From BD2-11 sp965115885 (GTDB taxonomy: Bacteria > Gemmatimonadota > Gemmatimonadetes > Longimicrobiales > Gaopeijiaceae), in contig OZ220479.1 in the NCBI GenBank assembly GCA_965115885.1, forward strand, positions 2,108,001-2,172,000: 64,000 bases of DNA, in the 5' to 3' direction. The translations under genes and the position numbers were made by a program. Every line of letters begins with the position of its first letter. Position 1 is the first letter of the stretch. This document shows positions 38,166 through 46,600 of this stretch, in pieces. The notes below the pieces were generated by a model. The model worked only from the letters and a program-made list of their open reading frames with translations, searched no databases and had not been told where the DNA came from.

Positions 38166-39569
38166 TCACTTCCCGGTGCGCAGCGCCTGCAGGGCCATCT
38201 TGTAGTAGCGCAATCCAATGCGGGGATCGTAGACGATGAGTTGCGCCCCGTTCCGTTCCCGCCGCTCCGGGTTCGCTCCGGCGTACGCCATGAGAAAGCG
38301 CGCGAGCACCTCGGGATGGTCCTCGGCCGCGAAGTCGAGAAACCCGTCCGTCGCCGCCGGCGACGGTTCGTCCATCGGCGCTTCCGGACCGACGGGCGAC
38401 GGGGTCTCCGTGCGCGCGAACAACGCGTCGATGGGCAGGTTGGAAGCGTTCGCGTAGGCGAGATGGACCGAGACCTTCGCCATGACGACGTTGTGGGGGA
38501 AGTTGCTGTGGAACGAGAGCGGCGAGTACGTTTCCGGGTCGGGACGCAACCGCTCGAACTCCCCCAGCAACTCCTCCCGGCGCTCCGCGAACGCCTCGCG
38601 GAACCGCGCGTGTTCCTCGGCGTAGGGCCGGAGCGACGCCGGGGGCGCGCCCGTGAAAGCCCACGGGTCCGGGACCAAGCCGTCGAACAGCCCCTCCGCC
38701 ACGCGCGCGCGCCGCTCGGCGCGGCGGTCCGCCTCGGTCCCTTCCCCGCCTTCCTCCGCCTCGGCCGCTCCCGCTTCGTCCCGCGCCCGTCCCTCCTCTT
38801 CCCGCAACCGCGCGTATTCCTCCATGAGCGTCGCGACCGAGAAGAGCAGCCACGGATAGTCGCCGACGTTGTCGGCCCGCATGCGCCCGACGTCCCTGCG
38901 GTAGATCGCCGCGAGCCCCCAGCGCAGGTGGCTCCCGAGCACCGCGGCCTCGGCCAGGGCGAAGCGCACCCGGTGCGCGCGGTCCAGGGCGCGGACCTTC
39001 TCCAGCAGTCGGGGATAGGCGCTCTCGTCCGGATGGAAGTGGGAGACGGCCATCAGAAGAAGGGTCTCCGCGCCAGCCACGAACCGGTGCCCGCTCCCGT
39101 GGGGACCCTGCAGGTGGCGGAGCAGCCCGGAGACGCGGTCCAGGTTCCGGTTGGGGTCGCCCTCGTCCCACGCCCTCATGGCCACCAATTCCAGCACATG
39201 GAAGAAGTAGTGGTCCAGCAGGAGCGCCCGACCGTGCGGAACGGTCCGGTCCGTCGTCCTCTCCTCGACGAACCGGTCGAGCATGAGCACCGGGGTGTTC
39301 CTGCGGGTGAAGCGGTGTTCCAGATGGTTCCACGAATGGAGGACGCGGAACCCCTCCGCGCGGGTGCGCGCGTCGAAGTCGCGCACGAGCCCGTCGAGCG
39401 CGAGCGGCGCCGAAAGCCCCCGGAACACGTGGGCGCGCATCCCGGCGCGCAACCGCTCGAGCCCCTGCGCGGCTCCGTCCGAGGCGCAGGCGCGCAGAAT
39501 CTCGCGCCGCGTCCCGCCGGAGAGCGCCCGTGCGAGGAGCGAGCAGGCCCCCTCGAAGTCGGTCGCTAT
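38166..39569 (-). CDS. Unrecognised cytoplasmic protein, start unclear
   Basis: The coding frame yields roughly 425-468 residues. It is rich in His and aromatic residues (LHSWNHLEHRF, LLLDHYFFHVLELVAMR, MAVSHFHPDE) with an acidic, Arg/Glu-rich coiled insertion in the middle (REEEGRARDEAGAAEAEEGG) and no signal peptide. I do not recognise the family. No ATG, GTG or TTG occurs at the apparent N-terminus; the first in-frame ATG is at 39440. Protein-like sequence continues upstream to an ATA at 39569 that overlaps the amidohydrolase stop (ATAG). I list the longer version as a hypothesis. It follows the amidohydrolase directly, so the two are probably cotranscribed. Confidence 0.6.
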   Translation of the reverse strand: MATDFEGACSLLARALSGGTRREILRACASDGAAQGLERLRAGMRAHVFRGLSAPLALDGLVRDFDARTRAEGFRVLHSWNHLEHRFTRRNTPVLMLDRFVEERTTDRTVPHGRALLLDHYFFHVLELVAMRAWDEGDPNRNLDRVSGLLRHLQGPHGSGHRFVAGAETLLLMAVSHFHPDESAYPRLLEKVRALDRAHRVRFALAEAAVLGSHLRWGLAAIYRRDVGRMRADNVGDYPWLLFSVATLMEEYARLREEEGRARDEAGAAEAEEGGEGTEADRRAERRARVAEGLFDGLVPDPWAFTGAPPASLRPYAEEHARFREAFAERREELLGEFERLRPDPETYSPLSFHSNFPHNVVMAKVSVHLAYANASNLPIDALFARTETPSPVGPEAPMDEPSPAATDGFLDFAAEDHPEVLARFLMAYAGANPERRERNGAQLIVYDPRIGLRYYKMALQALRTGK

Positions 39570-40846
39570 GAACCCGCTCCCCGGAAGCGCGCGCCCAGAG
39601 CGTCGCGGTCCAGCGCGGCGCCGCGCAGATAGACCGCGCCGATCCTGCGCGTGTTGGCGATGTCGTCCAGCGGGTTGGCGTCGAGCACCAGGAAGTCGGC
39701 GCTCTTGCCGACCTCGACGGTCCCCAGGTCGTCGGCGCCCGCGAACTCCGCGGAGGTGGCGGTGGCGGCCGCGACGACCTCCGCCGGGCTCATCCCGCTC
39801 CGCACCATGTCGGCCATCTCCCGATGCGCGGCCCACGGCGAGCTGCCGTCGGTTCCGAAGGCGATGGAGACGCCCTCCCGGCTGAGCCGACTCAGGTTGC
39901 GCGCCTGGACGCCGAAGAACTCCCGGGCCTCGGGCCGGTCGACGGAGTTGGCCTGCATCCCCTCGAGCCGCTCGGCGTCCACCGTGCCGGACAGCCATCC
40001 GAGATCCTCCGCCACCCCGGGGCCGGGAAGGTTGGGGACCAGCACCACGTGCGGGCGTTCCCGCCAGAGCGCGACCAGCTCGTCGTCGACGTCCACGTCG
40101 CGGATGCCGTGGGCGAAGGCGTCGACCCCGGCGCGCAACAATCCCTTCGCGTCCTCCAGGCGGAAAACGTGGGCGGTCACGCGCAGGTCGTTGGCGTGCG
40201 CCTCCTCGATCACGGCCCCGTAGAGCTCGGGGGACAGGCGCTCGTAGCGGCCGCCCCGGTCGTCCACCCAGATCTTGACGATGTCCACCCGGTCGGCGGC
40301 GAGTTCCCGGACCGCCGCGCGCGCCTCCTCCTCGGTCGTCACCCAGTGCGGCGCCTCGCTGCGGCCGGGCTCGGGCGAGGTGATGCCCCGCCCCGCGCTC
40401 AGCGAGCGGGCGCCGTCGGCGATCGTCTCCCCGCGCATCCGCAGTCCGACGTCCCCCTCGTCCAGCCCCAGACTCACGACCACGGACTGGCCGTAGTAGG
40501 CGTAGTGCCGCAACTGGTCGGCGCGAGTCTCGCGGTCGGAGGCCAGGTGGACGTGCGCGTTCACGATCGCCGGCATGACCGTCTTGCCGGCGAGGTCCAC
40601 GCGGGCGGCCCCGGCGGGCGCTTCCACCTCCCCCGCCGGACCGACCGCCGCGAAGCGGCCGTCCTCCACGACGAAGACGGCGTCCCGAATCACCTCCCCG
40701 TCCCCGACGATCACGCGGGCGCCCTCGAAGACCACCGCGTCGGAGGCGGCCGCGTCCGGCGCGTCCGCGCACGCGGACAGCGCCACGCCCAGGGAAAGCG
40801 CGGCGGACAGAACGCCCGCCCGATTCGTCCGATCGCTCGCGTGCAT
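39566..40846 (-). CDS. Amidohydrolase family lipoprotein
   Basis: The 426-residue protein has a signal ending in LSAC (lipobox, about residue 26) and an imidazolonepropionase/prolidase-like amidohydrolase body: metal motif NAHVHL, IVKIWVDD (carbamylated-Lys region), VTAHVF, FAHGIRD and FGTDGSSPW with the catalytic Asp. C-terminal ADFLVLDANPLDDI closes the composite beta-domain. It would hydrolyse a cyclic amide or peptide in the periplasm or at the surface. It precedes the unrecognised protein and follows the carboxypeptidase-regulatory protein by 32 bases. Confidence 0.9.
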   Translation of the reverse strand: MHASDRTNRAGVLSAALSLGVALSACADAPDAAASDAVVFEGARVIVGDGEVIRDAVFVVEDGRFAAVGPAGEVEAPAGAARVDLAGKTVMPAIVNAHVHLASDRETRADQLRHYAYYGQSVVVSLGLDEGDVGLRMRGETIADGARSLSAGRGITSPEPGRSEAPHWVTTEEEARAAVRELAADRVDIVKIWVDDRGGRYERLSPELYGAVIEEAHANDLRVTAHVFRLEDAKGLLRAGVDAFAHGIRDVDVDDELVALWRERPHVVLVPNLPGPGVAEDLGWLSGTVDAERLEGMQANSVDRPEAREFFGVQARNLSRLSREGVSIAFGTDGSSPWAAHREMADMVRSGMSPAEVVAAATATSAEFAGADDLGTVEVGKSADFLVLDANPLDDIANTRRIGAVYLRGAALDRDALGARFRGAGS

Positions 40847-40878
40847 GGGAACCCTCGCGTCTGAATGAGAAATCCGCT

Positions 40879-41736
40879 TCACCGCATCCCGCGGGGCCGG
40901 AAACCGACCGGGATCAGCATGATCGGCTTGCGGGCCATCCGCTCCATGAAGTCGTTGGTGTAGATGCGAATCTCGGAACCCCAGCCGTACACCTCCATCA
41001 GATAGACGTCGGAGACCGCGTAGGTCTCGAGCTCGTCGAGACCCCCGAAGGCGATCGCCTCGTCGACGTAGACCCACGGCTCGACGGCGCGCCCGCGCCG
41101 GTAGACGCACCGGCTGCTCGCGCGCCCCGGGGGGCAGACCACGACGCGCACCAGGGTGCGGCGACGAAGGAAGTCCAGCGGGGTCCCGGTCGTCGCGCGG
41201 AAGAGTTCGCGCCGGTCGTAGGCCCACGTGGAGGCGCCGCTGGCCCTTCTGCGGAACCGCAGGCGGGACTCCATCTCCGTGACGTTCTCCACCGTCGCGG
41301 TGACGCCCTCGACCATGACGGGCCGGGGCGTGAGCGCCACCTCCAGCATCCCGCTCGTGCCGGGCTCGACGGTGGTGGCGACCATCCGCTTCCGATAACC
41401 GAATTGGGTGACGGCGAGCAACTGGGGGCCGGATTCGACGTCCTCCAGCTGGAAGACGCCGTTGCCGTCGGTGAGCGCGGCCTGGCCTCCGCTCCGAAGC
41501 GAGACCGCGGCCGCCGAAATCGCGTTTCCGGTCACGACGTCGTAGACGACCCCGGAGAGCTTGGCGCGGGCGTCCTCGGCCCCCCGGGCCTCCTGCGCCG
41601 CGACGGCGGCGGCGCGCGGGACGGCGGAGAGACACGCGACGGCGGCCAGAGCCGGGAGGAACGTCCGACGGCGTCCCGGGCCGACGACGCGTCCTCGGCC
41701 GGCGACGCGTCCTCGGCTGGCGATGCGCCGTCGCAT
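40879..41736 (-). CDS. Carboxypeptidase-regulatory-like / plug-like secreted protein
   Basis: The 285-residue protein has an Arg-rich start, a signal peptide ending around AVAAQ, then a carboxypeptidase-regulatory domain (KLSGVVYDVVTGNAISAAAVSL ... DGNGVFQLEDV) and a second part ending VSDVYLMEVYGWGSEIRIY that resembles a TonB plug end. Two Cys (VVVCPPG, SRCVYRR) may pair. Such two-part proteins are seen in bacteria with many SusC systems; function unknown. The ATG at 41736 is within an 18-base near-repeat (GCGTCCTCGGCCGGCGAC twice). Confidence 0.72.
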   Translation of the reverse strand: MRRRIASRGRVAGRGRVVGPGRRRTFLPALAAVACLSAVPRAAAVAAQEARGAEDARAKLSGVVYDVVTGNAISAAAVSLRSGGQAALTDGNGVFQLEDVESGPQLLAVTQFGYRKRMVATTVEPGTSGMLEVALTPRPVMVEGVTATVENVTEMESRLRFRRRASGASTWAYDRRELFRATTGTPLDFLRRRTLVRVVVCPPGRASSRCVYRRGRAVEPWVYVDEAIAFGGLDELETYAVSDVYLMEVYGWGSEIRIYTNDFMERMARKPIMLIPVGFRPRGMR

Positions 41737-42273
41737 GATGGTGCGTCCTTGCGTTGGCGGGGCGCGTTTCGGCGCCCGGCGTCTCCCGTGCGCACGGAGG
41801 CGGCGGCCGGATCGGCTCCGGAAGCCGTCGTTCGCGAACGACTCGCGGCGCGAGCCCCGTCCCTCCACATTCAGGCGAGGATGCCGAAGACGCAAGATGG
41901 CGGCGGCGTTCGGCGACGGGGCGACCGTCGGGGCGTCGCCGCGACCGCGGGGTCGGTCGGCCTCGCCCGCTTCGATCACGTTCCCGATCACGAAGGCCAA
42001 CTTGCACTGCAAGCGTTCTTTTCGCATGTCTCGAACTCGGACGCGACCCGATACCGAGAGGAAGAGAGCCGATGCGACCGGTCGAATTCACGCGCGAACG
42101 CCCGGCGCCTCTCGGCGGCGTCCCGCCCGAACTTCCTCCGCGGGGTCCGATGGGCGAGCCTTCTGAGTTCTCTCGACCGGCCCGCGCGTTCGTCGTCGAC
42201 GCCGACGCGGCGTCCGAACCGAACTCGCGCGCCCCGAACGCGAGCGCGCGAACCGCATCCCGCATTTGACCCG
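41737..42273. other. Divergent region at the left edge of the defence island
   Basis: About 540 bases without a supportable gene lie between the minus-strand cluster and the plus-strand island. A perfect 13-base palindrome CTTGCACTGCAAG sits at 42001-42013 and could be an operator. No clear promoter hexamers were found. The switch in strand and content marks the edge of the accessory block. Confidence 0.45.
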
Positions 42274-43482
42274 ATGAACGAGGATCGACGCCTCGTCACC
42301 CGGATCGCGCTACGAAATTACAGGAGCATCGCCGCGTGCGACGTGTCGCCGGCGCAGCTGACGTTCCTGGTCGGTCCGAACGGTTCGGGCAAAAGCAATT
42401 TTCTCGACGCCATCAGGTTCGTCGCGGACTCCCTGCGTTTCTCCCTCGCTCGCTCCCTGCGGGACCGAGGGGGGATCGGCGAGGTTCGCCGGAAGTCCGT
42501 CGGGCACCCGAACCGCTTCGGGATACGGCTGGAATTGAATCTCGGGGAATCCAAGGGGCTCTACGCGTTCGAGATCGGCGCCGACCCGAACGGCGGCCAC
42601 CGGATCCTGCGCGAGGAATGTTGCGTCCTTCCGAGAAGCGGCACCCCGCACCACTACCGCGTGAAACGCGGGGAAATGGTCGGGACCAGCATGGGACAAG
42701 CGCCCGCGGCCTCCGAGGACCGTCTGTTTCTGGTCGGCGCTTCCGGCGTCGGCGTCTTCCGCGACGTGTACGACGCGCTGTCCAACACCGGCTTCTACGA
42801 CCCGCGGCCGGAAGCCATCCGGGATCTTCGGCCTCCCGGTCGGGGGGACCTCCTGAACCACGACGGAAGCAACCTCGCGAGCGTTCTGGCCGGCCTGGCC
42901 AAGCGGTCGCCCCGGATCAAGCGAAGGATCGAGGAATACCTGGCCAAGATCGTTCCCGGCGTCGCCGGGGTCGACAGGGTGCCGGCGGGCCCGCGCGAGA
43001 CGCTCGAGTTCCGTCGGAGAGTCGGCGGCGCGCGGCACCCGTGGCGCTTCTACGCGAGCAGCGCGTCGGACGGGACGTTGCGCGCATGCGGGGTTCTCGT
43101 TTCCCTCTTCCAGCGGGCCGGCGACGACGGCGCGGAACCCTGGCTGATCGGAATCGAGAATCCCGAAGCCACTTTGCACCCGGCCGCCGTCGCCGTGCTG
43201 GCGGACGGCCTGCGCGATGCCGCGGAGCACGCTCAGATCGTCGCCACCAGTCACAGCGCGGACCTTCTGGACGACCTCGATATCGCAGCCGACGAAGTCG
43301 TCGCCGTGCGGGCCGAGAACGGCGAAACCCGTCTCGGCCCTCCGGACTCGGTGGGGCGCTCGGCGCTCCGCGACCGTCTCCACACCGCAGGAGAGCTTCT
43401 GCGCGCGAACCGGCTGTACCCCGACCCGAGTCTTCCGCGGACGGCTCCGGGTCAGCTCGACCTCTTCGAACCCCTGTCCTGA
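42274..43482 (+). CDS. AAA family ATPase (RecF/OLD-like, ABC-type head) of a putative defence island
   Basis: The 402-residue protein begins VTRIALRNYRSI, then Walker A GPNGSGKS (about residues 34-41), a long insertion with helices in the middle, ABC-like SSASDGTLR, the Walker B region LIGIENPEATLHP (near residue 290) and the H-loop ATSHSADLLDD. This is the AAA_21-type ABC ATPase head used in many anti-phage systems. No TOPRIM domain follows. It is the first gene of the block, 191 bases before the large helicase, and may provide the ATPase of a helicase-methylase-ATPase system. Confidence 0.82.
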   Translation: MNEDRRLVTRIALRNYRSIAACDVSPAQLTFLVGPNGSGKSNFLDAIRFVADSLRFSLARSLRDRGGIGEVRRKSVGHPNRFGIRLELNLGESKGLYAFEIGADPNGGHRILREECCVLPRSGTPHHYRVKRGEMVGTSMGQAPAASEDRLFLVGASGVGVFRDVYDALSNTGFYDPRPEAIRDLRPPGRGDLLNHDGSNLASVLAGLAKRSPRIKRRIEEYLAKIVPGVAGVDRVPAGPRETLEFRRRVGGARHPWRFYASSASDGTLRACGVLVSLFQRAGDDGAEPWLIGIENPEATLHPAAVAVLADGLRDAAEHAQIVATSHSADLLDDLDIAADEVVAVRAENGETRLGPPDSVGRSALRDRLHTAGELLRANRLYPDPSLPRTAPGQLDLFEPLS

Positions 43483-43673
43483 TCCGTGCCCGGAATCGCC
43501 GCGACGGTCGAGAGCGACGCGAGAGGCGGAAGCGGTGCCGATTCCGCCGCGGCGAACCGGCGAGCGGCTGCGTTCGAACACTCCCGTCGGACCTTCCTCG
43601 ACCCGTCGGAGCGTCGCGCGCCGATCGGAGCGTGCGGCGGAGGCGACGGGCGAACGCGCCCGAGCGCAAGGCG

Positions 43674-46600
43674 ATGAACCGCAAGCGGCCCGGGGATTTG
43701 GACGTGTTCTCCTTCAGGGACGAACTCGTCGCCGAGTACGAGCGCTTCTCCCGAAGCTTCACCCGGATCCGGGCCGAGGACATCGCCCGCAAAGTCGACG
43801 CGGCCTTTTCCGGGGGCCGTTTCTGCCCGGCTCCGCTCGTGCAATTGAATCCGAACTTCGAGCCGGGCGGATGGGTCGACGAGCTCGTCGCCGACGGCAC
43901 GCTCGACCCGGAGTGCGAGAAGATCTTCCGGCTCAAGCACACCGGCGACACGTTCGGAACGCGCCTTCGGCTGCATCGGCACCAGACCGACGCCATCGCC
44001 ATCGCCGGGCGCGGAGAGAGCTACGCGCTGACGACCGGCACCGGCTCGGGCAAGTCGCTCGCCTACTTCATCCCCATCGTGGACGACGTGCTGCGACGCA
44101 AGCGCGCGGACGAGGCCCGCAAGGGCATCGCCGCCATCGTCGTCTACCCGATGAACGCGCTCTGCAACAGCCAGTGCGAGGAGCTCGAGCGGTTCCTGAA
44201 GCTCGGCTACGGCGCAGGCCGGGAGCCGGTCACCTTCGCCCGCTACACGGGTCAGGAATCGCAGGAGAAGCGCGAGCGGATCGCGAAGGACCCGCCGGAC
44301 ATCCTCCTGACCAACTACGTCATGCTCGAGCTGATCATGACGCGGTTCATGGAGACCGACAAGGCGGTGAGACGCCATGCCGAGGGGCTGAAGTTCCTGG
44401 TGCTGGACGAACTTCACACCTACCGAGGACGGCAGGGCGCCGACGTCGCCATGCTGGTCCGCCGCGTGCGAGAGCGGTTCAACGACCGGCTGCTCTGCAT
44501 CGGCACCTCCGCCACCATGGCCTCGGAAGGGTCCGTCGAGGAACGGAACGCGGCCGTGGCGCAGGTCGCGAGTCGGTTGTTCGGCGTCGCGGTCCGTCCC
44601 GAGAACGTGGTGACCGAGACGCTCCGGCCCACGACGAACCGGGACGGAGCCGCGAGCGGACCCGATCTTCGGCGCGCGATCGAAGCGGGCGTTCCGGTCG
44701 ACGCGACGCACGACGAAATGCTCAGCCATCCGGTGGCGGCGTGGGTCGAACACAAGCTCGGCCTGGAAAGACGGGACGGGAAGTTCGCCCGAATCTCGCG
44801 CCCCCTGAGCATGATCGAGGCTTCCGAGCTTCTGGCGTCCGACAGCGGGCTCGAACCCGAACGCTGCCGACGTTACCTCGCCGACTTCCTGCTCGCCGTC
44901 CACCGGTGCCGGAGCGAGGACGGCCGCGGCTTCTTCGCGTTCCGCCTGCACCAGTTCGTCAGCAGCGCCTGGAACGTGCACTCGACGCTGGAAGCCCCGG
45001 GCGAGCGGTTCCTGACGCTCGACGGGCAGCAGTTCAAGCCGGGGGACCGCGGTCGGCCGCTGTACTCGCTCTGCCTTTGCCGGGCGTGCGGGCAGGAGTA
45101 CGTCCCGGTGTGGGCGCACCTGGAGGGAAGGAAGCCCCGCGCGTTCTCGCCCCGGGAGATGGCCGAACGGTCCAGCGACGAGGAGGACCTCCGGTACGGC
45201 TATCTGATGCCGGACCCGGAGGGCGCGTTCGACCCGTCGGACCTCCGCCGATACCCCGAGGATTGGCTGGAACGCCGGGATGAGGGGATCCGGCTGAAGC
45301 GCTCGTTCCGCCCCCGTCGGCCGCGCCGCCTCCGCGTGAACCCGCGCGGCGAACTCGACGCGGACGGTCTGCCCGTCCACTTCGTCCCGGAAGCGTTTCG
45401 CTTCTGCCTCAACCCGGACTGCGGCGCCCGCTACGACGGCACCGTGCGAAAGGAGTTCACGAAGCTCTCCGGGCTGTCGGGCGAGGGCCGGAGTTCCGCG
45501 ACCACGATCCTGGCGTTGTCCGCGCTCAAGCATCTCATCGGCACCGGCCTGGACGAGCGCACCAAGAAGCTCCTGGCCTTCACCGACAACCGCCAGGAAG
45601 CGAGCCTGCAGGCCGGGCACTTCAACGACTTCGTGCAGATTCTGCTGCTGCGCGGCGCGCTGCTCGCGGCCATGCGAAGCGCGAACGGGCGCCCCCTGAC
45701 CGACGACGTGCTGACGCACGAAGTGCTCGAGCACTTGCGCTTGGCCCCCTCGGACTACGCGACCAACCCGCGGGCCAAGGGCGTCAAGGCCGAAGGTACG
45801 CGCAGGACGTTGCGCGACGTGCTCGGGTACCGGCTCTACGCCGACCTGCAACGCGGCTGGCGCATCAACAACCCGAACGTCGAGCAGCTGGGGTTGCTGG
45901 AGATCGGCTACCGGGGCCTGGCGGAATGTTGCGAGGACGAAGAGGAGTGGCGCGGCAGGCACGCGTTGCTCGGTTCGATCCCGCCCCCCCGCAGGTTGGC
46001 GCTCGTCCGGGATCTTCTGGAGCGCATGCGGAGGGCGCTCTGCATCAAAACGATCTATCTCGAACCCGATTTTCAGGAGCGGATGCGCAACCGCAGCTAC
46101 GGCGGGCTGAAGGAGCCGTGGGGACTCTCGGAGGACGAGGCCGCGTTCTCCCACGCGTTCATGGTTCCCCGGCCGCGTCCCCGCGGCCGCAAGCCCGCCC
46201 ACCACCTCCACCACGTCTCGCACCGCTCGGCCTTCGGCAGAAAGGTCAAGTCCGCCGAGTACTGGGGACACGGGAACCCGCACTACCCGGAAAAATTCGA
46301 CGAGAGCGTCTACAACGCCGTGATCGACGACGTTCTCGACGTTCTGACCGTCTACGGGTACGTGGAGCCCTCCGACCTCGACGGCGGCCGCACCGGGTAC
46401 CGGATCGTCGGCTCGGCGCTCGAATGGCGCTCGGGCGGCGGCGGGAACGGCACGGGAGGCACGGAGAGCCGGACCGCGGCGAACGCGTTCTTCCGCAGCC
46501 TCTACGAGAACGTGGCGGGCCTCCTGGGCTCCGAGGACCGCCTGTTCCACCGGCTGGAAGCGCGGGAGCACACCGCGCAGGTCGACGCGGAGGACCGCGA

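Noticed and set aside
43483..43673. Small gene between the AAA ATPase and the large helicase
   Set aside because: The 63-residue frame lacks a ribosome site and any recognisable sequence feature; the gap looks non-coding.
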